DNA from: Streptosporangium violaceochromogenes
GTDB taxonomy: Bacteria > Actinomycetota > Actinomycetes > Streptosporangiales > Streptosporangiaceae
Assembly (NCBI RefSeq): GCF_014654615.1
Contig: NZ_BNBB01000002.1
Coordinates: forward strand, 62,001-126,000
DNA: 64,000 nucleotides
Direction: 5' to 3'
Each line of letters starts with the position of its first letter. Within the stretch, counting starts at the first letter, position 1. The notes under the pieces are model-generated. The model searched no databases, was not told the DNA's origin, and was given only the letters and a program-made list of their open reading frames with translations. The position numbers and the translations under genes are program-made. Positions 23,985 to 31,740 of this stretch are shown piece by piece.

Positions 23985-24626
23985 GAGGCCCGGGCGGCCC
24001 GGCTCGTCGCCGCCTGGTCGGCGGCCGGCCCTCCGCCCCCGGGTTCGGCGGTGGCGCCGACGTTGGAGACCGCGTCCCGGATGCACGGCGAGGCCCACCG
24101 CCGAAGGACCGACCTCGTGGTCAGCGGGCCGTCCAGCGACGAGATCCCCGTCCGGCTGACCGGCTCCGCCGTCGTGGAGGTGATCCGGGCCAGCCGTACG
24201 TCGCTGCTCGTGGTGAGCTTCGCCGCGTTCGGCGTCTCGGAGGTGGTGCGGGAGCTGGTCAGGGCGGCCGAAAGGGGGGTCCGGGCCGACCTGGTCCTGG
24301 AGGACACCGCCGAGGACGGCGGCACGCTGCGCGGCGGGGTGGCCGCCTCCGCGCCGTTCGAGGCGCTCCGCCCGCCGGCGACCTTCTGGAGGTGGACGGA
24401 CCGGCCGGGGGCGGCGGCTCGGTGCCCGCGCTGCACGCGAAGGTGGTCGCCGCGGACGAGAGGACCGCGTTGGTCGGCAGCGCGAACCTCACCGACGGCG
24501 CTGACCCGCAACCTCGAAGTCGGTGTGATTCTCCGCGACCCCGACGTGGTGCGCAGGCTCGCCGGACACTTCCGCGCCCTCACGCGACCGCGGAACGGCT
24601 CACTGCGGCCCCGCTCAATGCCGTAA
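23985..24626 (+). pseudogene. Phospholipase D-like DISARM DrmC remnant, frameshifted
   Basis: The conceptual protein resembles DrmC, the phospholipase D-domain subunit of DISARM defence islands: RRTDLVVSGPSSDEIPVRLTG, SRTSLLVVSFAAFGV and a C-terminal LTRNLEVGVILRDPDVVRRL, all in one frame. The HKD motif (His at 24434, HAKVVAADE, then TALVGSANLT) lies in a different frame, between about 24405 and 24500. Two shifts are therefore needed, one in a G/C-rich run near 24405 and one near 24500. The N-terminal 25 or so residues of the family are missing; the frame enters from non-homologous sequence near 23985. No drmA, drmB or methylase gene is nearby, so it is a decayed fragment. Confidence 0.65.
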
Positions 24627-24866
24627 CCTCTCCGCCCGGGGGCAGCCCGTGCCCAGCCGCTGCGGCGAGGGCGGGCGAGGCCGCACCCGCACCGGCCGCG
24701 GGACCTGGATGACGGATCGCGGCTCGCGGTCGTCACCAACCCCGTGGCAGGGCTGAACAGCGATCTCGGTCGACACGGTTCCAGCGGGAGTTTCGTTGCT
24801 GTTTCAGGCGACTTGACATACCTGACCAACCCCTCAACTCCACGGCGCTGGTACTAGGGTCGTGCT

Positions 24867-25166
24867 GTGCGCCCGATGCCGTCAGCTGACATGGTCAGTT
24901 TGATCTCGTTTCTCGCCGTTTTGCTGATCTTCTTCAGTATCGATGTGCGTTCGAGGGATTCAGCGACGTCGAAGCCGTGGCATGCGCATCTTTTCGAATG
25001 GGCCTCCCGGATCGGTGGGGTCGCCACCGCTCTGGCTCTGACTCTGGGGTGGGCGGACCTGTTCCTCCCGGACGAGAGCAGCCCGATCCACGTGGCGTTC
25101 GTGGCGGTCCCCGGGTCCGTGGGAGTACTGTGCGCCATCACGCTGGGACTGGAGATGCTCTGGTAG
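24867..25166 (+). CDS. Small three-helix membrane protein
   Basis: This 99-residue protein has three predicted transmembrane helices: about 9-26 (VSLISFLAVLLIFFSI), 48-68 (IGGVATALALTLGWADLF) and 76-98 (VAFVAVPGSVGVLCAITLGL). Charged residues between the first and second helix (DVRSRDSATSKPW) are probably cytoplasmic. No family is recognised. The GTG at 24867 has no ribosome-binding site, but a -10-like TACTAG ends 10 bases before it, which would fit a leaderless transcript. ATG codons at 24876 and 24891 are alternatives. It stands alone between degraded genes. Confidence 0.55.
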   Translation: MRPMPSADMVSLISFLAVLLIFFSIDVRSRDSATSKPWHAHLFEWASRIGGVATALALTLGWADLFLPDESSPIHVAFVAVPGSVGVLCAITLGLEMLW

Positions 25167-25318
25167 CGCCGGGAGTGGCCCTAACCGGGCGCATTGGCCC
25201 CGGGTATTCGACCGACCTGACTGACGGGCGCGGCTGTGGCGGCGGGACCGATGGCTGGTGGCGCCGGCAACGCCGCCGGCGTCCTCATGGCGGAGGTGAA
25301 CGTGTGAGCGGCCGGGAG

Positions 25319-25380
25319 ACGTGCTGCTCCTGCTGAGCGAGGTGGTCACCAAAGCGGTCACGCACTCGGACTCGGGCCGT
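25319..25380 (+). pseudogene. Fragment of an RsbW-like anti-sigma ATPase
   Basis: About 20 codons read VLLLLSEVVTKAVTHSDSGR, which matches the N-box helix of RsbW/HATPase_c anti-sigma kinases; the intact relative at 48383 has [16 protein letters not shown]. The N-box Asn is changed to Lys here, and neither upstream nor downstream sequence continues the fold. It is a short relic. The remaining sequence from 25167 to 25459 shows nothing else. Confidence 0.5.
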
Positions 25381-25459
25381 ACGGCGAGCGGGCGGCGCGT
25401 CAGAAGTGAGGGCGCAGCCGGTGGCCTGAGTCCGGCCCCGGCCCCGCGCGGGCGGCGCG

Positions 25460-27760
25460 TCAGGCGTGCGCCCGCCCGCCGCCCCCGTCGAAGAGGTGCT
25501 CGAACAGCCGGGAGGAGAGCGGGACCGGGTCGAGCCGGTAACCGGAGGGCGGCTCCCTGCGCAGCAGGTGGCGGACCAGGTAGTCCCATCGCTTGCGCAG
25601 GACGTAGTGCTGGTAGCCGTGGAACGAGTGCTCGGCGCGCGGCACGACGAGCATGTCGAAGTCCTGGTCGGCGGCGATGAGCCGGTCGACGAGGCGCAGG
25701 GTGTGGTCGGGCATGACGTTGTCGTCCATGCCCCCGTGGACGAGGAGCAGCCGGGCCGACAGCTCCATCACCTCGTCGACGTTGGAGGTGGCGGAGTACC
25801 GTTCCGGGTCGACCGGGCCGTCGAACGCCTCGGCCCAGGAGGCGTTGTAGATGCGGTTGTCGTGGTTTCCGGCCTCGGCCACGGCCACGGAGAACGTCTC
25901 GGGGTGGCGCAGGACCGCCTTGGTGGCGGCGAAGCCGCCGGCCGAGTGGCCGACGATGCCCACGCGGGTGAGGTCCATCCACGGGCGCGTCTCCCCCAGC
26001 TGCCCGATGGCGGCGACGTGGTCGCGCAGTTCGCCCGCCGAGGCGAGGTTGCCGTAGGAGTGGTCGTGGAAGTCCTTGCCGCGGCCCGGGGTGCCCCGTC
26101 CGTCGAGGGTGACGACGACGAACCCCAGGGCGGCCATCGCCGCGCTCTCGCCGTCCCCGAAACCGCCGTAGAACGACGGGTCGGCCCGGTTGACCTGCGG
26201 CCCCGGGTAGATGTGGTCGACGACGGGGTAGCTTTGGGCGGGGTCGAAGTTCCCCGGCCGGTGCAGCACCCCGTAGACGGGGGTGACGCCGTCGGCGGCG
26301 AGGACCCGCACCCGTTCGGGGGCCGACCACCCCTGTTCGGCGAGCCGGCGCGTGTCGGCCCTCTCCAGCTCGGCGACGGCGTGGCCGCCGGCGTCGCGCA
26401 GCAGCCAGACGGGAGGGGTGGCCGGCGTGGACCGGCAGTCGACGAACCACCTGCCGTCGGGTGAGGCGGACAGCCGGTGGTCCTGCTCGTCGTCCACCAG
26501 GACGGTCAGGGAGCGCTCGCCGAGGTCGAGCCTGGCCAGGGTCCTGGCGTACGGGTCGGCCCCGTGGACCCGGGAGACGACGAGGTGGACGGCGTCGTCG
26601 CCGGTGTGCAGGATCTGCCGCACCCGCACGTCGCCGCCGGTGACCGCCCCCCGGCACTCCCCCGTGCGGAGGTCGTGGAGGTAGAGCCGGTCCCCGCCGT
26701 CGCGCCGTGAGAACCACAGCACCTCGCCGCGCCGCCGCAGGACGGCGACGACGGGCGGGTCGTAGAAGTGCCGGTTGACGTCGACCCTGGTGGGCCCGCA
26801 CTCCTTGATGACGGTGCGCGCCCGCCCGGTCCGCGGGTCGATCTCGACGAGTTCGGCCGAGCGCCGGTCGCGCGCGTGACGCACCCAGTAGACGGCCTCC
26901 CCCGAGGGGTCCCACCAGATCTCGCCCCAGGTGACCGGCGACAGGTAGGCGGCGTCGAACGGGGGGCCCTCCACCTCGACGGTGTGGCCGGTGGTGACGT
27001 CGACGACGACCCACCGGCCCTGGGGCATCGGCTCGCCGGGCAGGGAGTACCGGTAGGAGCGCAGCCGGGAGCGTCCCCCGCCGTCGGGCGCGCAGTCGAG
27101 GAGGTGGCCGGTGCCGACGGCCGACTGGTCGATCCGGTGGGTGAGGACGCGCCGTGAGTCCGGCGACCACAGGGCGCGGGGCGGCCGGGGGCCCAGGCGC
27201 AGCAGGTCCAGCAGGTGCCGGTCGCCGGCGGCGTCGGGCTCCTCGGCGAACGGCGCGACCTCGTCACCGCCCCGGGTCAGCGGCCGGCGCCGCCGGGTCG
27301 CGGTGTCGTGGACCCACAGGTCGTGTCCGTGGGTGAACGCCTGCCATCGGCCGTCCGGCGAGGTGCGGACGGAGCGCCGGTGCGGCGCGTCGCCGGTGAT
27401 CTCCCTCAGCGCGGCGGTTTCGAGGTCGAGGCTCCAGGCGCGCTCGAAGGCGTCGAACGTGAGGGTGGACGGGGTGAGCGACACCTCGTCGATCGGCAGC
27501 CGGTCGGCGTCGACGGCCCTGCCGGCGGCCTCCTCCAGGCTCTTGGCCAGGCCGGCGTGGTCGAAGGCCTCGCCCCGTGTCCGGTGCTCGGCGTCGACGG
27601 CGACGTACCGGTGGACGCCGCCGGCGTCGGAGCGGTACCAGCACCGGGTGGCGTCGATCCAGGTGACGGTGAGGCGTTCGCCGGGCACCAGGCCGGCACG
27701 CTTGTGGTCCAGCATTCGTTCGGCGAAGGCGTACGCCGCCTGGGGCAGCGCGTCACTCAT
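25460..27760 (-). CDS. S9 family peptidase (dipeptidyl-peptidase IV type)
   Basis: This is a 766-residue serine peptidase. Residues 1-480 form a DPP-IV-type beta-propeller (repeated strands such as VRTSPDGRWQAF and RVLTHRIDQSAVG). Residues 500-766 form the alpha/beta-hydrolase domain, with Ser606 in GHSAGG, Asp680 in GGMDDNV and His711 in AEHSFHG. No signal peptide is seen, so it is probably cytoplasmic. It is the last gene of the opp operon: the ATG at 27760 overlaps the end of oppF by 8 bases (a GTG at 27766 is possible). It most likely degrades imported oligopeptides. Confidence 0.93.
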   Translation of the reverse strand: MSDALPQAAYAFAERMLDHKRAGLVPGERLTVTWIDATRCWYRSDAGGVHRYVAVDAEHRTRGEAFDHAGLAKSLEEAAGRAVDADRLPIDEVSLTPSTLTFDAFERAWSLDLETAALREITGDAPHRRSVRTSPDGRWQAFTHGHDLWVHDTATRRRRPLTRGGDEVAPFAEEPDAAGDRHLLDLLRLGPRPPRALWSPDSRRVLTHRIDQSAVGTGHLLDCAPDGGGRSRLRSYRYSLPGEPMPQGRWVVVDVTTGHTVEVEGPPFDAAYLSPVTWGEIWWDPSGEAVYWVRHARDRRSAELVEIDPRTGRARTVIKECGPTRVDVNRHFYDPPVVAVLRRRGEVLWFSRRDGGDRLYLHDLRTGECRGAVTGGDVRVRQILHTGDDAVHLVVSRVHGADPYARTLARLDLGERSLTVLVDDEQDHRLSASPDGRWFVDCRSTPATPPVWLLRDAGGHAVAELERADTRRLAEQGWSAPERVRVLAADGVTPVYGVLHRPGNFDPAQSYPVVDHIYPGPQVNRADPSFYGGFGDGESAAMAALGFVVVTLDGRGTPGRGKDFHDHSYGNLASAGELRDHVAAIGQLGETRPWMDLTRVGIVGHSAGGFAATKAVLRHPETFSVAVAEAGNHDNRIYNASWAEAFDGPVDPERYSATSNVDEVMELSARLLLVHGGMDDNVMPDHTLRLVDRLIAADQDFDMLVVPRAEHSFHGYQHYVLRKRWDYLVRHLLRREPPSGYRLDPVPLSSRLFEHLFDGGGGRAHA

Positions 27761-28775
27761 GCGCACCGGTCTTCTCCGTGGTCGCGTAGTGGCAGGCGCT
27801 GGGGTGGCCGCTCCAGGGGCGTTCCGTGAGCGCGGGCGCCTCGGTCGCGCACCGGGCGTCGGCTTTCCAGCAGCGCGGGTGGAAGGTACAGCCCGAGGGC
27901 GGGTTGGCGGGGCTCGGCACGTCGCCGGTGAGCAGCAGCGGCGGCCGCCGTGCGGGCACCCGCATCGTGGGAACGCTGGCGAGGAGCCCTTGCGTGTACG
28001 GATGGGTCGGCCGTTCGTAGACGTCCGCGACGTTCCCCGTCTCCACGATCTTGCCGAGGTACATGACGGCGATCCGCGAGGAGATGTGCCGCACGACGGA
28101 CAGGTCGTGGGCCACGAAGACGACCGAGAGCCCGAGCTCGCCCTGGAGCCTGGTGATGAGGTTGAGAACCTGCGCCTGCACCGAGACGTCGAGCGCGGAC
28201 ACCGGCTCGTCGCAGACGAGGATGTCCGGCCGGAGGGCCAGGGCGCGGGCGATGCCGACGCGCTGCCGCTGGCCGCCCGAGAACTCGTGGGGGTAGCGGC
28301 CGGCGTGATCGGCGTTGAGGCCGACCATGGCCATCAGCTCGCGCACACGTTCGTCACGGTGCCGCCGGGGCACGAGGTCACGGTGAATGTCGAGCGGTTC
28401 GCGGATGATCTGCCGCACGCTCATCCGGGGGTCCAGCGCCGTGTAGGGGTCCTGCAGCACGATCTGCACCCGCCGGCGGAGCCGCCGCAGCTCCGCGCGC
28501 GGCAGGGAGTGCGGGTCGACGCCGTGCACGAGGACCCGCCCGGACGTCGGCCGGTCGAGCGCCGTGAACATCCGCGCCAGCGTGGACTTTCCGCAGCCGG
28601 ACTCCCCGACGAGGCCCAGCGTCTCACCGCGCCTCAGGATGAGGTCGACGCCGTCGACGGCCTTGATGGTTCCGCGGTGCCCTCCGAGAACCCCTCCGCC
28701 CGTCGGGTAGTGCCGCACGAGGGCCTCGGCGCGGAGCACCACGTCGTCCGGTGGCGGTGTGAGCTCATCGACCAT
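27753..28775 (-). CDS. oppF: Oligopeptide ABC transporter ATP-binding protein OppF/DppF
   Basis: This is a 340-residue ATPase of a peptide importer. Walker A GESGCGKST lies at 57-65, the Q-loop in QIVLQDPYTALDPRMSV, the signature in FSGGQRQRVG, Walker B in ILVCDEPVSALDVS and the H-loop in VAHDLSV. The C-terminal oligopeptide extension contains TFHPRCWKADARC. I chose the ATG at 28775, seven bases after AGGAG; a TTG two codons upstream is less likely. It overlaps oppD by 11 bases. It energises the OppB/OppC permease together with OppD. Confidence 0.93.
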   Translation of the reverse strand: MVDELTPPPDDVVLRAEALVRHYPTGGGVLGGHRGTIKAVDGVDLILRRGETLGLVGESGCGKSTLARMFTALDRPTSGRVLVHGVDPHSLPRAELRRLRRRVQIVLQDPYTALDPRMSVRQIIREPLDIHRDLVPRRHRDERVRELMAMVGLNADHAGRYPHEFSGGQRQRVGIARALALRPDILVCDEPVSALDVSVQAQVLNLITRLQGELGLSVVFVAHDLSVVRHISSRIAVMYLGKIVETGNVADVYERPTHPYTQGLLASVPTMRVPARRPPLLLTGDVPSPANPPSGCTFHPRCWKADARCATEAPALTERPWSGHPSACHYATTEKTGAHE

Positions 28776-29808
28776 TGACAATCTCCTGAGACAGGTGGCA
28801 GGCCACCGTGTGCCCTTCGCGTACGTTCTCCGGCTCCGGCAACCGGACCCGGCACCGCTCGACGGCCAGGGGGCATCGGGGGTGGAACGGGCAGCCCCGT
28901 GGGATCGCGACGAGGCTGGGGGGCGAACCGGGGATGGGCCGCAGGTCCGAGCCTCCGCCGCTCATCTGGGGTACCGAGCCGAAGAGTCCCGCCGTGTAGG
29001 GGTGGACCGGCCGGTTGAACAGCTCGGCGGCGTCGGCGATCTCGACGATCCGCCCGGCGTACATCACGGCGACGCGGTCGGCGACCGTCGCGGCCACCCC
29101 GAGGTCGTGGGTGATCAGCACCAGGCCCATCCGGCTCTCCTGCTGCAGCTCGGCCAGGAGGGCGAGGATCTGGGCCTGCACGCTGACGTCCAGCGCGGTC
29201 GTCGGCTCGTCCGCGATGAGGACCCTGGGCCGGAGCGCCAGTGCGATCGCGATGACGACGCGCTGCCGCATGCCGCCGGAGAACTCGTGGGGGAAGTCGC
29301 GGTAGCGCTGCTCGGCCGAGGGGATCCGCACGCGCGTCATGAGCTCGATCGCCCGCGTCCGCGCCTGCGCGCGTGAGGCGCCGTCCCGCTGCCTGACCGC
29401 CTCGGCGATCTGGTCGCCCACGCGCATCACCGGGTTGAGGGCGGAGATCGAGTCCTGGAAGACCATCGCCATGGTGCCGCCGACGTGGCGCCGCCGGGCG
29501 GCGGGTGTCAGCGAGCGCAGGTCGGTGCCCGCGACCTCGACCCGCCCTCCGGTCACCTCCACCCCGGTCGGCAGGAGGTCCATGAGCGCCAGGGCGGTCA
29601 CGCTCTTGCCGGAGCCGGACTCGCCGAGCAGCACCAGTGTCTGCCCCTGCCGGAGCTGGAACGACACGCCGCGCACGACGGGCAGCGGCCCCTGCCGCCG
29701 GCGGACCGCGGCCGACAGGTCCGTGACCGCGAGCAGGGGCGTCCCGCCCTCCGGGCCACCGGCCCCGGAGTCCGCGGGGGCGTGCGGGTCGACGTCTTTC
29801 GGACGCAT
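28765..29808 (-). CDS. oppD: Oligopeptide ABC transporter ATP-binding protein OppD/DppD
   Basis: This is a 347-residue ATPase. Walker A GESGSGKS is at 62-69, the Q-loop in MVFQDSISALNPVM, the signature in FSGGMRQRVV, Walker B in VLIADEPTTALDVS and the H-loop in ITHDLGV. The C-terminal oligopeptide-ABC extension is GCPFHPRCPLAVERC. The ATG at 29808 has a strong AGGAGGACAGTG before it. The gene lies 14 bases after oppC and overlaps oppF at its end. Confidence 0.93.
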   Translation of the reverse strand: MRPKDVDPHAPADSGAGGPEGGTPLLAVTDLSAAVRRRQGPLPVVRGVSFQLRQGQTLVLLGESGSGKSVTALALMDLLPTGVEVTGGRVEVAGTDLRSLTPAARRRHVGGTMAMVFQDSISALNPVMRVGDQIAEAVRQRDGASRAQARTRAIELMTRVRIPSAEQRYRDFPHEFSGGMRQRVVIAIALALRPRVLIADEPTTALDVSVQAQILALLAELQQESRMGLVLITHDLGVAATVADRVAVMYAGRIVEIADAAELFNRPVHPYTAGLFGSVPQMSGGGSDLRPIPGSPPSLVAIPRGCPFHPRCPLAVERCRVRLPEPENVREGHTVACHLSQEIVNGR

Positions 29809-29822
29809 CACTGTCCTCCTCC

Positions 29823-30734
29823 TCACCGTGACCGCGGGTCCAGTGCCTCGCGCAGGGAATCGCCGAGCAGGATGAAGCCGAGCACCGTGACGCTCAGGAA
29901 GAGCGACGGGTACAGCAGCAGGTGGGGGTGGGACTGGAAGTCGTTCTGCGCCATGGACAGCTGCAGCCCCCAGGAGATGGCGGGCGCGTGCAGGCCGACG
30001 CCGAGGTAGGTGAGCGCCGACTCGGCGACGATCACGGTGCCCACCGTCAGCGCGGCCAGGACGATGAGGGGACCCACGGCGTTGGGGACGACGTGGCGCA
30101 CCATGAGCCGCAGGTCGGTGGCTCCCAGCGCCCGGCCGGCCGTGATGTAGTCGAGTTCCCGGACCGACAGGACGGTCGAGCGCATCAGCCGGGTGAGCGT
30201 GGGCCAGCCGAACAGGGTGAGCGTCAGCGAGACCGACCAGATGGACCCCGAGGGGAAGGCGATGAGCACCACGAGCGCGCCGAGCATGAAGGGGAAGCCC
30301 ATGAAGACGTCGATGAGGCGTGACAGGATCCCGTCCAGCCAGCGGCCGTAGAAGCCGGCCAGCGTCCCGAGGACGACGGCGACGGCCGAGGAGGCGACCG
30401 TGACGAGGACGCCCACGCTGATCGAGGCGCGGGCGCCGTGGATCACGTTGGCGTACAGGTCGCACCCTTGCATGTCGAATCCGAACGGGTGTCCCGCGGA
30501 CGCGCCCATGCCGCTGCGCGCCAGGTCGCACTCCCGGGGGTCGCCGTTGCCGAACAGGCCGGCGAACAGGCCGGGCAGGAGCGCCACGGCCGTCATGAGC
30601 GCCACGAGCGACGCGGCCAGGAGGAAGGTCGGGGAGCGGCGCAGCCGTCCCCACCGGCCGGCGTCCGCCGGCACCGTCGTCTCGTCGCCGGCGGGGTCGC
30701 CGGCCGGCGGCATCAGCGCCTCACCTGCGGACAT
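29823..30734 (-). CDS. oppC: Oligopeptide ABC transporter permease OppC/DppC
   Basis: This 303-residue inner-membrane permease has a cytoplasmic lead (1-40), a first helix (FLLAASLVALMTAVALLP) and a five-helix BPD_transp_1 core. The EAA loop, which contacts the ATPases, reads ITAGRALGATDLRLMVRHVVPN. The first external loop includes the DPP/OppC-type segment HPFGFDMQGCD-LYANVIHGARASI. The ATG at 30734 lies inside the end of oppB (14-base overlap), which indicates coupled translation. Confidence 0.93.
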   Translation of the reverse strand: MSAGEALMPPAGDPAGDETTVPADAGRWGRLRRSPTFLLAASLVALMTAVALLPGLFAGLFGNGDPRECDLARSGMGASAGHPFGFDMQGCDLYANVIHGARASISVGVLVTVASSAVAVVLGTLAGFYGRWLDGILSRLIDVFMGFPFMLGALVVLIAFPSGSIWSVSLTLTLFGWPTLTRLMRSTVLSVRELDYITAGRALGATDLRLMVRHVVPNAVGPLIVLAALTVGTVIVAESALTYLGVGLHAPAISWGLQLSMAQNDFQSHPHLLLYPSLFLSVTVLGFILLGDSLREALDPRSR

Positions 30735-31653
30735 GGGAGATCCTCGGGTCCAGCACGCCGTAGAGCAGGTCGACGACGAGGTTCGCGACAAGGAAGGTGA
30801 GCACCAGCAGCGTCGCGACGCCGACGACGACGGGACCCTGCTGCTGCTGGATGCTGGCGAAGAGCAGCTGCCCTATCCCCGGCAGGTTGAAGACGCCCTC
30901 CACGATCAGCGTGCCCCCCAGGAGGAAGCCGAGGTCGGCGCCCAGGTAGGTGACCGCGGGGATCAGCGAGTTCCGCAGCGCGTGGCGCGTCACGACCTTG
31001 CGGGACGGCAGGCCCTTGCCCCGGGCGGTGCGGATGTAGTCGGCGTCGAGGTTCTCGATCAGGCTGGTGCGCACGAGCCGGGAGACCGAGGCGATTCCGA
31101 AGGTGGCGAGCACCACCGCCGGCAGCAGGTAGCTGCGGGGCCACCCCTCGGCGATGCCCGAGATGGGCAGCCATCGCATGTGGACGCCGAGCACCAGCTG
31201 GGCCGTGTAGGCGATGACGAAGATCGGCACCGAGATCGCCACGATCGTCAGGATCATGACGACCCGGTCGAGGACCCGGTTCCTGCGCAGTGCCGAAAGG
31301 ACGCCGAGCGCGAGGCCGGCGACGAGTTCCAGGACCCAGGCGGTGAGCGCCAGGGTCAGGGTGACCGGCCAGCGGTCGGCCATGAGCTCGGCCACGGGAC
31401 GCCCGTTGAAGTCGGTACCGAGATCACCCCGGAGGACGCCCTGCACGTAGTACCAGTACTGGACCGGGAAGGGCTCGTCCAGGTGGTAGCGGGCGCGCAG
31501 CTCGGCGATCACGCCCTCGGGCAGGGGGCGGTCGCCGGCCATGCCCCGGATGGGGTCGCCGGGAAGGGCGTACACCAGGACGTAGATGAGGAGCGTGACC
31601 CCAAGGAATGTCAGGACGAGGGCGATGAGCCTCATCGTGATGTACCGACGCAT
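30721..31653 (-). CDS. oppB: Oligopeptide ABC transporter permease OppB/DppB
   Basis: This is a 310-residue permease with six predicted helices. The N-terminal helix (RLIALVLTFLGVTLLIYVLVY) is followed by the family signature LPGDPIR and the extracellular helix ELRARYHLDEPFPVQYW. The EAA loop reads IRTARGKGLPSRKVVTRHALRN. It follows oppA after an 87-base gap that contains a strong hairpin, and it overlaps oppC. Confidence 0.93.
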   Translation of the reverse strand: MRRYITMRLIALVLTFLGVTLLIYVLVYALPGDPIRGMAGDRPLPEGVIAELRARYHLDEPFPVQYWYYVQGVLRGDLGTDFNGRPVAELMADRWPVTLTLALTAWVLELVAGLALGVLSALRRNRVLDRVVMILTIVAISVPIFVIAYTAQLVLGVHMRWLPISGIAEGWPRSYLLPAVVLATFGIASVSRLVRTSLIENLDADYIRTARGKGLPSRKVVTRHALRNSLIPAVTYLGADLGFLLGGTLIVEGVFNLPGIGQLLFASIQQQQGPVVVGVATLLVLTFLVANLVVDLLYGVLDPRISHVRR

Positions 31654-31672
31654 GAAGTACCTTGCTGTGCGC

Positions 31673-31706
31673 GCCCGGGGCGGGGCCGGATGGACCCGCC
31701 CCGGGC
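31673..31706 (-). terminator. Hairpin between oppA and oppB
   Basis: Perfect 12-bp arms at 31673-31684 and 31695-31706 enclose a 10-base loop, 35 bases after the oppA stop in the direction of transcription. In binding-protein transporter operons such hairpins usually attenuate readthrough or protect the oppA message, giving excess binding protein. That role is inferred. Confidence 0.6.
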
Positions 31707-31740
31707 ATCTTCGATCGTCCGCCTGCGTGCCGGGCCGGCC

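Noticed and set aside
23928-23986. Possible 19-residue peptide (starting GTG, ending EIVF) just before the DrmC remnant
   Set aside because: An AAAGGAAG lies upstream, but nothing else supports expression or a function.
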